From assembly GCF_031326225.1 (NCBI RefSeq), contig NZ_CP133720.1, positions 4,092,001 to 4,156,000 on the forward strand: a stretch of 64,000 nucleotides of DNA. The letters run 5' to 3'. The notes under the pieces were generated by a model. The model searched no databases. It worked only from the letters and a program-made list of their open reading frames with translations, and was not told where the DNA came from. The position numbers and the translations under genes are program-made. Origin of the DNA: Undibacterium cyanobacteriorum. GTDB lineage: Bacteria; Pseudomonadota; Gammaproteobacteria; Burkholderiales; Burkholderiaceae_D. Of the stretch, positions 35,201-43,090 are shown piece by piece; the first letter of the stretch is position 1, and each line of letters begins with the position of its first letter.

Positions 35201-35378
35201 CGAACAACTTGCTGGGCTTATTGGTTTTTTCAAGTTAGATGAAGAAGATGTAAAAAATAGAGTAAACCAAACAGGCGGTGGAGAAAAACCGAAAACAGCG
35301 AGTCAATTCCAACCTGCCTCGAAACTGATGCAGACGGCGACGATGCCGGTGGACTCAACTAAATTTGTACGTTTCTAA
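32298..35378 (+). CDS. Methyl-accepting chemotaxis protein with two PAS domains (copy 2)
   Basis: This 1026-residue receptor repeats the layout of its upstream neighbour: helices at about 13-35 and 316-335, a periplasmic helical domain with VIQKTQTHQGVNRLVMEG, HAMP, PAS domains near 402 and 533 (both opening LRIKIALD), and a signalling hairpin near 838. The cytoplasmic parts are much alike, while the periplasmic parts differ more, as expected for a tandem duplication with diverged sensing. It ends in KFVRF, close to the KFERF end of copy 1. Confidence 0.94.
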   Translation: MKNLIDSMKMWQKFALIGIFVLVLFGIPFFILLSMINTNIDVIRGEKEGAQIIPELVKVIQKTQTHQGVNRLVMEGRSELIATRANAAKELDAQFAKLELQVAANSHLKLEQPFREIKQSWERLNSMRDKLNPVEARNQHRDLIESLFTLMATVTDNSGLTLSPDAATYFLMQMSSDSMLNIVETQSHSRALGNDVLDDGKISSAERETLSVLYANLKNKLKSNQMNYERLTYIAPEYKEIFQQQFKQHVESTSATAKFLQDNILSALKIEAPVNEFLAIISPSFEANYQLEFKMIEEMNKAIDRRLEEALSSRRSNILSALFLLITISALSYYIIQRTIQQIGHEPSEVAAFANEVAGGNLNADIELRSDDTGSIAASLKIMVDTIRARITETERVSADVLRIKIALDNASTNVMIADTDLKIIYVNRSALDMLAKSEAALQSQITGLNSSNVLGFPIDRFYPNPELQTTLLKGLSGPHKEQLLIGGRSFVVVANPVENDKGQRLGTVLEWVDITEQLAAQLLSEREAAENLRIKIALDGCSTNVMIADHDRTIIYANASVLSMLKNAESDLKKELPHFNADKVIGSSIDIFHKNPQHQARILSTLTDTFKAQIQVGGRFFALAANPVIDGKGNRLGSVVEWLDRTAEVKVEQQVSHVVEQAAAGNFTTRLEENLQIGFFAKLSKDINQLMNSSENGLNEVLRVLAAISKGDLTQTMTQEYKGTFEKLKVASNETVGKLSQIVKEVSHASHALSNASEQVHATSQALSQSASEQAGSVEQTSTSVQEMAVGIRQNAENAKVTEEIANKASSEALSGGKAVKETVNAMKQIAGKIGIVDDIAYQTNMLALNAAIEAARAGVHGKGFAVVAAEVRKLAERSQVAAQEIGDLAQASVKEAERAGQLIEEILPRISQTSDLVREITGASQEQALGVEQIDEAMNQMSKITQQNASASEELAATAEEMTNRAEQLAGLIGFFKLDEEDVKNRVNQTGGGEKPKTASQFQPASKLMQTATMPVDSTKFVRF

Positions 35379-35394
35379 GAACGACGAGGGCCTC

Positions 35395-35976
35395 ATGAGT
35401 GCAATAACTAGCGCAAGAAAAAATTCTGAAGTGGCGACCATCGATAAGCCAAACTTGGGTGAAACGGGTCAATACCTGACCTTTATGTTGGGTGGAGAGA
35501 CTTTCGCGCTCGGCATCCTAAACATTCGCGAAATTATTCAATTTGGTGATTTGACAGAAGTACCGATGATGCCGAAGTTTGTGCGCGGCGTCATTAATTT
35601 GCGCGGTCGAGTGGTGCCGGTGGTTGATCTTGCGGCGCGCTTTAATCGGACCTCAGCGCAAGTCTCGCGTCGCACCAGCATTATTATCATCGAACTTGAG
35701 CAAGAAGATCCCGCTGATACGCAAAGCATCGGGATTGTAGTCGACGCTGTCAACGAGGTCATTGATATCAATGCCGCCGACATCGAACCACCGCCTTCAT
35801 TCGGCGCCAAGATTCGACCAGACTTCATTAGCGGCATGGCAAAGAAAGATGGTCGCTTCATTATCGTACTCAATCTCGAGAATGTTTTGTCGATGGATGA
35901 GATGATCTCGATCGGTCGTTCGATTCAAGGCACGAACGACACCATGCTAGAAGCGGAAAATGAAAGCGGAAAATGA
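35395..35976 (+). CDS. cheW: Chemotaxis adaptor CheW
   Basis: CheW couples receptors to CheA. The start at 35395 (MSAITSARKNSE) follows a GAGGG ribosome site and lies 16 bases after the receptor stop, giving 193 residues. The CheW core is clear: YLTFMLGGETFALGILNIREIIQ, MPKFVRGVINLRGRVVPVVDLAARF, IGIVVDAVNEVIDI, FISGMAKKDGRFIIVLNLENVL. An N-terminal stretch of about 25 residues precedes it. Its stop overlaps the cheR start in ATGA. Confidence 0.95.
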   Translation: MSAITSARKNSEVATIDKPNLGETGQYLTFMLGGETFALGILNIREIIQFGDLTEVPMMPKFVRGVINLRGRVVPVVDLAARFNRTSAQVSRRTSIIIIELEQEDPADTQSIGIVVDAVNEVIDINAADIEPPPSFGAKIRPDFISGMAKKDGRFIIVLNLENVLSMDEMISIGRSIQGTNDTMLEAENESGK

Positions 35977-36809
35977 AAGTCGAAGTTGTTCGTAAAGGTG
36001 TCGGTGTCAATCTGGAACCTAAAGAGTTCGAGTGGATCTCGCGTTTTCTGTATGAACGCACAGGAATTTCACTGAGTGATGGCAAACAAGCTTTGGTCAT
36101 GGGACGTCTGGACAAGCGCTTGCGGGCCAATGGCTTGCAAAGCTATTCCGACTATTTTGCGCTTCTTGGCCGTCCCGGATATGAGGCTGAAACTACAGTT
36201 GCGATCGACCTTTTAACGACTAATGAGACTTACTTCTTCCGCGAACCGAAACATTTCACGTTCCTAGAAAAAAACATCATTCCGCAATTTGCCTCGCAGC
36301 GTCAAATCCGCGTTTGGAGTGCGGCAAGCTCAAGTGGTGAAGAGGCCTACACCATCGCCATGACTTTAGCGGAGCACTTCCCCACGAAGAATTGGGAAGT
36401 CGTTGGCACCGATATTTCGACGAGAGTTGTCGAAAAGGCTCAGCGGGGCTTATATCCTATGTTGGAAGCCGAAAAAATCCCGATGTCTCTTCTCAAGAAA
36501 TATTGTTTAAAAGGGAAAGATGAATTTGAAGATTTTTTCTTAATGGATCCAGCGATTAAGAATCAGGTTCACTTTAGTATTGCCAATCTTGTTGAGCCGC
36601 TGCCAGATCTCGGTATGTTCGAAGTCATCTTTTTACGCAATGTGATGATCTATTTCGATATTCAGACCAAGAAAAATTTGGTGCAACGCCTCTACGAAAG
36701 ACTGCGCCCAGGTGGCTATTTTATTGTAAGTCATTCCGAAACGCTCAACGGTTTAGATACGTCTTTGAAGCTGGTCGCACCTGCCGTCTACCAAAAAAAT
36801 TCATATTAG
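35973..36809 (+). CDS. cheR: Chemotaxis protein methyltransferase CheR
   Basis: CheR methylates receptor glutamates using SAM and sets adaptation. The 278-residue protein has the N-terminal helical domain (FLYERTGISLSDGKQALVMGRLDKRLRANGL split over residues 22-52) and a methyltransferase core with TNETYFFREPKHF, RVWSAASSSGEEAYTIAM, VVGTDIS and FLRNVMIYFD. It overlaps cheW by four bases. The inserted beta-subdomain that binds receptor tail peptides seems to be present around residues 165-190 but cannot be judged surely by eye. Confidence 0.95.
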   Translation: MKVEVVRKGVGVNLEPKEFEWISRFLYERTGISLSDGKQALVMGRLDKRLRANGLQSYSDYFALLGRPGYEAETTVAIDLLTTNETYFFREPKHFTFLEKNIIPQFASQRQIRVWSAASSSGEEAYTIAMTLAEHFPTKNWEVVGTDISTRVVEKAQRGLYPMLEAEKIPMSLLKKYCLKGKDEFEDFFLMDPAIKNQVHFSIANLVEPLPDLGMFEVIFLRNVMIYFDIQTKKNLVQRLYERLRPGGYFIVSHSETLNGLDTSLKLVAPAVYQKNSY

Positions 36810-36832
36810 ATTGATTACGAAGGCTTGATGCC

Positions 36833-37327
36833 ATGAACGAACCAGGGTTTTATATCGACATCTTCTTGCAACCGGGGGAATTTTACTTCGGCGATCGAGA
36901 AACTCGCATTCGAACGATTCTTGGATCGTGTGTCTCCATCACCATGTGGCATCCGAAAAAGCACATTGGCGGCATGTGTCACTACATGCTTCCCAAAAAC
37001 AAACGCCATGCACATGGACAGGAGCTGGACGGGAAATACGCAGAGGATACGATACACTTATTCCTCCAAGAGATTCGCAAGGCGAATACACATGCGCATG
37101 ACTACGAAGTCAAAATTTTTGGTGGTGGCAATCAATTCCCAGGGCAAGATCGGCGTGTTTTCTCGGTCTCGGAACAGAACGTTGAAATTGGTCGTGCCCT
37201 ATTAGCGCAATACGGTTTCAAGATTAAGTCAGAGCATCTCGGTGGCAACGGTCACCGCAACATCATGTTTGATTTATGGTCGGGTGATGTGTGGGTCAAG
37301 CATGTCGATAAGGTAGCAGACGAATGA
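36833..37327 (+). CDS. cheD: Chemoreceptor glutamine deamidase CheD
   Basis: CheD converts receptor glutamines to glutamates and in some bacteria activates CheC. The 164-residue protein has catalytic cysteine C33 in ILGSCVSITMW and histidine H50 in GGMCHYMLP, with the conserved KIFGGGNQF segment later. No cheC is in the cluster. The stop overlaps the cheB start by four bases. Confidence 0.94.
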   Translation: MNEPGFYIDIFLQPGEFYFGDRETRIRTILGSCVSITMWHPKKHIGGMCHYMLPKNKRHAHGQELDGKYAEDTIHLFLQEIRKANTHAHDYEVKIFGGGNQFPGQDRRVFSVSEQNVEIGRALLAQYGFKIKSEHLGGNGHRNIMFDLWSGDVWVKHVDKVADE

Positions 37328-38424
37328 GCGGTAACATCAAAGTAATGGTAGTCGACGACTCGGCCGTCGTTCGGCAAGTTCTCACAGCACTGCTGAGCAA
37401 AGAAGCAGGGATTGACGTGATCGCTGCCGCCTCCGACCCTATCTTTGCCATGGATAAGATGAACACCAACTGGCCCGATGTGATTGTGCTGGATGTGGAA
37501 ATGCCGCGCATGGATGGCATCACCTTCTTGAAAAAAATCATGTCGATCCGCCCCACTCCTGTCGTGATTTGCTCGACTCTCACCGAGAAAGGGGCAGCCA
37601 CCAGTATGCAAGCACTCGCCGCTGGTGCGGTCACCATTGTCACCAAGCCGAAAGCCGGATTAAAGAGTTTTCTTGAGATGGATGCGGGCGACATAATACA
37701 AGCTGTTAAATCTGCGGCGATCGCGGATATGCGTCGCTTAAAAGCGATGACAACGATGCCTTCGCAAATTCCACCAAAATTAAAAATCAATGAGGTGATG
37801 CCTGAGCATGAAGGGCATGCGATTGCCACCTCCGCGATGGCGACCACCACTGACCGCATCGTTGCGATTGGCACCTCCACTGGTGGCACGCAAGCGCTTG
37901 AAAAAGTCCTGCTTAGCCTCCCTCGCACGGCTCCCGGTATTGTGATCGTTCAACACATGCCAGAAAAATTCACGGCCGCATTCGCTGATCGCCTCAATAA
38001 AATTTGTGAACTGGAAGTGTTGGAAGCGAAGAATGGTGATCGTGTCATTCCGGGGCGCGTGCTGGTTGCGCCGGGCGGACTGCACATGCAAGTGAAACGC
38101 AGCGGTGCTCAATATCACGTCGAAATCATCGATGCGCCACCGGTCAATCGTCATCGTCCCTCGGTTGATGTATTATTTCGTTCGGTCGCGAAGTGCGCGG
38201 GGAAGAATGCTTTTGGCATTATCATGACGGGTATGGGTGATGATGGCGCAATCGGCCTCAAAGAAATGCATGATGCAGGCGCTGAAACGGTCGCTCAAGA
38301 CGAAAAAACTTGTGTGGTATATGGAATGCCGAAAGAAGCCGTAAAACTTGGTGCGGTCGATCGCATCTTGCCTTTAGAAACAATTGCTGATGCAATCACT
38401 CATTACGGTAAACAACACGCTTAG
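37324..38424 (+). CDS. cheB: Protein-glutamate methylesterase/deamidase CheB
   Basis: CheB removes receptor methyl groups when phosphorylated. The 366-residue protein has an N-terminal receiver with D11-D12, phosphoacceptor D57 in VIVLDVEMPRMDG, and KPKAG. A linker of about 50 residues precedes the methylesterase domain with the catalytic serine S185 in AIGTSTGGTQAL, histidine in VQHMPEKFT, and aspartate in MTGMGDDGAIG. It is the last plus-strand gene of the operon. Confidence 0.96.
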   Translation: MSGNIKVMVVDDSAVVRQVLTALLSKEAGIDVIAAASDPIFAMDKMNTNWPDVIVLDVEMPRMDGITFLKKIMSIRPTPVVICSTLTEKGAATSMQALAAGAVTIVTKPKAGLKSFLEMDAGDIIQAVKSAAIADMRRLKAMTTMPSQIPPKLKINEVMPEHEGHAIATSAMATTTDRIVAIGTSTGGTQALEKVLLSLPRTAPGIVIVQHMPEKFTAAFADRLNKICELEVLEAKNGDRVIPGRVLVAPGGLHMQVKRSGAQYHVEIIDAPPVNRHRPSVDVLFRSVAKCAGKNAFGIIMTGMGDDGAIGLKEMHDAGAETVAQDEKTCVVYGMPKEAVKLGAVDRILPLETIADAITHYGKQHA

Positions 38425-38430
38425 CCAAGA

Positions 38431-39219
38431 CTAATCAAAGTGATGATGGTGCTCGAGTACGTGATTCTGAGTCTTGAGCGCCTGTTCAACGACCTGACGG
38501 AATTGGGTGCGTAGATCAGCATTTTTACGTACGATATAGTCTGGCAATTCGGCATGCGCTGTCAATTGACTGGCGGTGATCAAAATGGTTTTGGTTTTGC
38601 CTGTTCTCACACCAGATTTCCGCACTGCACTGATGAGTGCCAAACCATTGAGACGCTTGACTTCCAAGCCTGTCACCAGCAAATCAAAAGGCTCGGATAA
38701 GATACGCCCAAGTGCCGTGTAGCCATCTCGCATGACTTCGGTGCGAAAACCAAATTCCTTCAAGGTATCTCGAATCATACCAGCGACCAAGTCCGACCCC
38801 TCCACCACAAGAGCCGCAAGAGAATTTCGGCTCGCATGCTGGCGCAAAGCGTGTAAATGGAGTTTGAGGTCGGCGCTTGGCTCTGATCCCATCGCATAGA
38901 CAAAACAAGCCTTACGCATCAAATCTACGTATTGCAAGCCTAACTCGATCGCCCCTTGTTTCGCTAGCATCGGGCTTTCAATCAATGCGCTGAGGAGATC
39001 TTCGAAAGGATGGCAAATGTCGCTCAAAAAATCCAAGCCATAGGTGCCTCCGCTTCCCTTCAGAGTATGAACTTGACGATACAACTCACGGCACATGCCG
39101 AGTTCAAATCCTTCGCGCTCAATTTCGAGCAGAATCTGCTCTATCTCGTCGATATGGCCAGGCAAATCTCGCAGATAATTTTCTCGCAAACTTGCGAGCA
39201 TTGCCTTGACCTGATCCAT
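38431..39219 (-). CDS. Hpt domain protein with degenerate receiver domain
   Basis: This 262-residue protein starts with a histidine phosphotransfer domain, with H51 in YRQVHTLKGSGGTYG, and continues with a receiver-like domain from about residue 132. In the latter the usual acidic pair is reduced to VVEGS, and the phosphoacceptor aspartate is replaced by glycine in FDLLVTGLEVKRLNG, where active receivers read VTDLxMPxxNG. The tail has four histidines (EHHHHFD). It is convergent with cheB, six bases apart. It may act as a phosphate sink or relay through H51 with a non-phosphorylated pseudo-receiver. Confidence 0.88.
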   Translation of the reverse strand: MDQVKAMLASLRENYLRDLPGHIDEIEQILLEIEREGFELGMCRELYRQVHTLKGSGGTYGLDFLSDICHPFEDLLSALIESPMLAKQGAIELGLQYVDLMRKACFVYAMGSEPSADLKLHLHALRQHASRNSLAALVVEGSDLVAGMIRDTLKEFGFRTEVMRDGYTALGRILSEPFDLLVTGLEVKRLNGLALISAVRKSGVRTGKTKTILITASQLTAHAELPDYIVRKNADLRTQFRQVVEQALKTQNHVLEHHHHFD

Positions 39220-39505
39220 ATTCGTGGGTAGTGAGATGGTCGAGAATTTGAGGAAAACTGAACTATGAAATAAGCCTATTCAAACGACTCGTTTTCGCTC
39301 AATAGATCTTCTGAATTTTACTCCATCACCCTCAAAGAAAAAGGAGTTTGTGGTAGTTTTACACGTAAAAAAATGGGGTGGTGACACGACGTCAACACAA
39401 AGTGAAAGAAAAATAAGGAGGAGTTCTGTGGATCCATTCAGGCATACGAAATAAATCTCACAGACGCGACACTAGATAAGTGGAAACGCGTGCGAAGTAA
39501 GGTGC

Positions 39506-39979
39506 TTATAAGCGCAGTTTCGCCAACGTCTTCGTCGTTGAGCGATCATGCTCAAAAGCTATCGCTTTTACCTGTCCACCGTAAGCGATGACCGCCCTAC
39601 CCTCAGGGATTTGGTCCATTTCATAATCGCCACCCTTGACGTAAATGTCGGGCCTTGCGATTTCAACCGTCTCAAGGGCGGTATCCTCGTCAAACGCAAC
39701 AACAAGATCCACTGCTTGTAAGGCCGCCAACACCGCCATGCGATCTTCACAAGTATTAATGGGTCGTTCACTTCCCTTACCAAGGCGGCGCACCGATGCA
39801 TCGGTATTGACCGCCACCACAAGAGATCCACCGAGCGCTCGTGCTTGCGCCAAATAAGTAACATGGCCCCGATGCAGAAGATCGAACACACCATTCGTCA
39901 AAACCACAGGTTTAGGGAGCTGACTGAGCCGTTGCGCAAGATCGCTAGGTTCACACATTTTTTCTTCAAAATTCAGCAT
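39506..39979 (-). CDS. rfaE2: D-glycero-beta-D-manno-heptose 1-phosphate adenylyltransferase
   Basis: RfaE2 adenylates heptose 1-phosphate on the way to ADP-heptose for the inner core of lipopolysaccharide. The 157-residue protein is the nucleotidyltransferase half only, not fused to the kinase as in enteric HldE. Motifs are VLTNGVFDLLHRGHVTYL (HxGH as HRGH), VAVNTDASVRRLGKGSERPIN, YVKGGDY and the C-terminal FEHDRSTTKTLAKL. The kinase partner RfaE1 is not in the window. Confidence 0.94.
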   Translation of the reverse strand: MLNFEEKMCEPSDLAQRLSQLPKPVVLTNGVFDLLHRGHVTYLAQARALGGSLVVAVNTDASVRRLGKGSERPINTCEDRMAVLAALQAVDLVVAFDEDTALETVEIARPDIYVKGGDYEMDQIPEGRAVIAYGGQVKAIAFEHDRSTTKTLAKLRL

Positions 39980-40146
39980 AAAGTTGGTGTGGGATCAAAG
40001 ATGGAAGAGATTCACCGTGAGAAGCGGTACAAGATGAACAATGTACCAATGCTCATCTAGGACATGTTCTGCAAGGCTTATTATTTTACGTTAATATCAA
40101 GGCCCTCGATTACAGACTTCGAGTAAAAATTCATTTAAAGGGGCTC

Positions 40147-40728
40147 ATGATGTCGATCAAAGCACGTCTTCTCACTTTCTTTACATTTCTAATCATGGCA
40201 TGTAGCGGTGCAGCGCAAGCGCAATCTACACCATCGACCAGCGATACTTGTCCAGAAGTCTTGCGCCATAATTTCAATCGCCTGCAAGATGATGCGCCAC
40301 AAAACCTTTGCCAATACAAGGGCAAAGTTGCATTGGTCGTCAATACCGCGAGTTATTGCGGATTCACTAAACAGTATGAAGGACTCGAGGCACTCTACGC
40401 CAAATATCAGCAACGCGGCTTGGTCGTGTTAGGCTTCCCATCGAACGACTTCGGTCAACAAGAGCCAGGCACCAGCAAAGAGATTGCTGATTTTTGCTAT
40501 AACACCTATGGTGTCAAATTCCCCATGTTCGCAAAATCTTCGGTGAAGGGTGAGAATGTTAACCCGTTTTACGCACAATTGATTAAAGCAACTGGCACCA
40601 CGCCAAAATGGAATTTCTATAAATATTTAATCGACCGCAATGGCAAAGTGCTCGCCGCTTACGCTAGCACGACCACACCTGATGACAAGGGCTTAGTCGC
40701 AGAAATCGAAAAAGCTTTAGGTAAGTAA
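40147..40728 (+). CDS. Exported glutathione peroxidase (cysteine type)
   Basis: Glutathione peroxidase family proteins reduce hydroperoxides. This 193-residue member has a signal peptide (FLIMACSGAAQA, cut near residue 26), so it is predicted to be periplasmic. The catalytic residue is cysteine C71 in VNTASYCGFTKQYEGLE, with glutamine and tryptophan partners in GFPSNDFGQQEPG and KWNFYKYLIDRNG. Being a cysteine form it may use thioredoxin-like donors instead of glutathione. A strong terminator follows. Confidence 0.93.
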   Translation: MMSIKARLLTFFTFLIMACSGAAQAQSTPSTSDTCPEVLRHNFNRLQDDAPQNLCQYKGKVALVVNTASYCGFTKQYEGLEALYAKYQQRGLVVLGFPSNDFGQQEPGTSKEIADFCYNTYGVKFPMFAKSSVKGENVNPFYAQLIKATGTTPKWNFYKYLIDRNGKVLAAYASTTTPDDKGLVAEIEKALGK

Positions 40729-40746
40729 GCACCGTTTTTCGCAATT

Positions 40747-40780
40747 AAAATGGGAGTGTTCGTACACTCCCATTTTTTAT
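40747..40780. terminator. Bidirectional terminator between the peroxidase and phaM
   Basis: A perfect 9-base stem (TGGGAGTGT with ACACTCCCA) with loop TCGT is flanked by A and T runs, so it can serve both converging genes. Confidence 0.92.
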
Positions 40781-40816
40781 TTTTAATTGTCTTTTAAACC
40801 GTCTCGATTGCGAAAT

Positions 40817-41773
40817 CTATTTCGCCACGGGCTTGGCACGGCCGGCAGCTGCAGAAGCACGTGCGACGGGCTTGCTTGGCTTCGACTTGGCAGAAGTGCT
40901 TCTTGCCTTTGTAGCTTTGTTCGAAGCGACGCTGCCGTTAGTCGTTTTGGAACTAGTCTTTTTCGCGCTCTTAGTTGCAGCGGCACTAGCTCCTTTGGTT
41001 TTTGGTTTGCTTGTATTCGCTGTTGCAGCACTTGCACTAGGTTTCGCGCGCGTGCTTGTCTTTTTCGCTGGCGCGGATTTCTTCGAATTCGATTCGACCG
41101 CTGCCTCATCATCCTTCAAAGCTTGTCCGAGAGCGTGCTTGAACTGTTCTTGCAAAACATTCCACCATGCTGTGGGATTCGGAAAGGCACCTGTCTCCGC
41201 TTGTGGCGCTGCTTTTGCTGACGATACTCCAGCATCGGCTGCTTGATTTGCTGTGTGAGCGCCTGCCTGATCGGAAGTTTTCGAGGCCTCGCTCCGCGAC
41301 TCTTTTCCTTGCGCTGTAATTCCTGCTAGGTCCGCCTCGTTTTCGTCCGCCTCGCCTTCGCCATCTTCTTCGTTCAAATTGTCAGCATCGGCTTGCGCTT
41401 CACTGATGGTGTTGCCTGGCATTGGCCAAGAGGCTGTCGATGGGCTCGCCTCCTTTTTGCTATCTGGATTACTTTTCGTCTGCCCGGCGGCGCTCTGTGC
41501 AAAACTTTCGCCCATGGCTTTCAGGGCGGTAATGGTGGCACGTTGCACCTCGAGCGCTTGAATCGATGACCGCAACATATTCATGTTCAAGTTCAACCAT
41601 GCCTCAACCGTCTTCAAATCGCGGATTTGCTTATCCAAGTCATCCACTGACAAACTAGGTGTCACCATGCCTGGCAATTGCAAATCTCCCCACAATTTCC
41701 TCACAAAACTGAGTGGATCATGCAGACCAGCGCCTGCGTCTTTACCTGTTTCAAATGGATTTTGCATACTCAC
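40817..41773 (-). CDS. phaM: Polyhydroxyalkanoate granule protein PhaM
   Basis: PhaM of Ralstonia eutropha activates PHA synthase, coats PHB granules and tethers them to DNA. This 318-residue homologue starts with the conserved helical region (NPFETGKDAGAGLHDPLSFVRKLW split over residues 5-28, then LPGMVTPSLSVDDLDKQIRDLKTVEAWL). An acidic, low-complexity middle follows (EEDGEGEADENEADL). The last 90 residues are a histone H1-like tail rich in lysine, alanine, serine and threonine, with AKKTS-type repeats, suited to DNA binding. Its presence indicates that the host stores PHA. Confidence 0.88.
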   Translation of the reverse strand: MSMQNPFETGKDAGAGLHDPLSFVRKLWGDLQLPGMVTPSLSVDDLDKQIRDLKTVEAWLNLNMNMLRSSIQALEVQRATITALKAMGESFAQSAAGQTKSNPDSKKEASPSTASWPMPGNTISEAQADADNLNEEDGEGEADENEADLAGITAQGKESRSEASKTSDQAGAHTANQAADAGVSSAKAAPQAETGAFPNPTAWWNVLQEQFKHALGQALKDDEAAVESNSKKSAPAKKTSTRAKPSASAATANTSKPKTKGASAAATKSAKKTSSKTTNGSVASNKATKARSTSAKSKPSKPVARASAAAGRAKPVAK

Positions 41774-41892
41774 ACTCCTAGAAAGTGACGTTTCCCTCGC
41801 CTATCCTCGTTGATCAGAAAGCAGCGCTGGCAAACAGTGATGATTATGGCGCACTTATCGCAAGAATAACTCAGAACGATTACACTACGGTT

Positions 41893-42978
41893 ATGGAATC
41901 CCGTATTTTTCAACAAGGTCTGCCCCTTAGGACACATTTATTCAGGACTGTCGCTTTTTTGTGTGCGACCGTGCTGCTGCATTACCTTTTTCTAGAGTCG
42001 GTTCCGCGCAAAAATTGGACCATCGATAAGCCCAATCAAGTTCCCTTGGCGATCAATCTCAAAGTCGAGGCGCCCGAGCCAACCCTAGCCCTCGCACCGC
42101 CAACGACGAAAGCGAAGAAGAAATCAAAGCCACGTACAACGACCTCGACTTCGCAACTCAATTCGTCCCAGAAAGATGCTCAAACTCCTGAGTTTTCAAA
42201 GGAAGAAACGCCCGCCATCAGCGTAGCGGAAGATGCCGCACCAAGTCCTGAGGCCATTGTGGAATCTCCCAATACCGAAACACCGTTCAGTCTGCGCTTG
42301 CCGCCGCCAGCAGAGATGAAAATGGAGGTGAGCTACACCAAAGCGAATAGCACTCCGACCAATGGCTTTGGTAGTTTGACTTGGAATACCGATGGCACTA
42401 GCTATTCCGCTTCGCTAGAGGTTGGCATTGACCTATTGCTGACCACTATCAATTTAATTCAACTCAATAGTGAAGGCGTGATCACGAGCGAGGGCCTGGC
42501 GCCGACTCAGAGCACGGACACAAGAAGAAATCGATCGACCACCGCTATTCATTTCAAACACGCCGACAAACAGATCATCTTTTCATCGTCGAATAAGATT
42601 GTCGCAATGGAAGCGGGCGCACAAGATGCGCTCAGCGTGTTAATGCAACTTGCAGCGATTGGCAATTCGGATGCGAAGCGGCTCGCGGCGGGTAGCAGTA
42701 TCGCGATTCAAGTCGCCGAAGGGCGGGATGCGCAACAGTTCTTTTTTGAAGTACTGGGGGAGGAGCAAATTGACAGCAAGCTGGGCGAGGATGGTCGCTT
42801 ACATACTGTCCACCTGATACGGCCACCACGTCCAGGCTCTTACAACTCGACCTTGGAAATTTGGCTAGCACCGGAGAAGTCTTGGTACCCCGTTCGCATC
42901 AAAAATACTGAGAGCAACGGCACTGTGACCCTGCAAACCATCACTGAGATCGTCCAACGCCGAATATTACTGAAATAA
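41893..42978 (+). CDS. DUF3108 domain protein, membrane-anchored
   Basis: The start at 41893 (MESRIFQQGLPL) is preferred over an in-frame ATG at 41785 that adds an unlikely 36-residue leader; it gives 361 residues. One N-terminal membrane helix (RTVAFLCATVLLHYLFL) is followed by a Pro/Thr/Lys-rich linker and a periplasmic domain of about 220 residues of the DUF3108 type, with NGFGSLTWNTDGTSYSASLEV and the C-terminal LEIWLAPEKSWYPVRIKNTE. DUF3108 proteins are beta-rich periplasmic proteins of unknown role. The gene is divergent from phaM. Confidence 0.82.
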   Translation: MESRIFQQGLPLRTHLFRTVAFLCATVLLHYLFLESVPRKNWTIDKPNQVPLAINLKVEAPEPTLALAPPTTKAKKKSKPRTTTSTSQLNSSQKDAQTPEFSKEETPAISVAEDAAPSPEAIVESPNTETPFSLRLPPPAEMKMEVSYTKANSTPTNGFGSLTWNTDGTSYSASLEVGIDLLLTTINLIQLNSEGVITSEGLAPTQSTDTRRNRSTTAIHFKHADKQIIFSSSNKIVAMEAGAQDALSVLMQLAAIGNSDAKRLAAGSSIAIQVAEGRDAQQFFFEVLGEEQIDSKLGEDGRLHTVHLIRPPRPGSYNSTLEIWLAPEKSWYPVRIKNTESNGTVTLQTITEIVQRRILLK

Positions 42979-43090
42979 GATTGAGATAACTTCGATAATA
43001 CGCCGCCATTCTAGAGGCTTCTCCCTTTGGGATTCGCATGAAAACCATTTATATTACGAGTTATTGCTTTCAGATTGCCTTCCTCAAATC

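Noticed and set aside
42979..43090. preQ1 riboswitch before queC
   Set aside because: No preQ1-type pseudoknot pattern could be found in the short leader.
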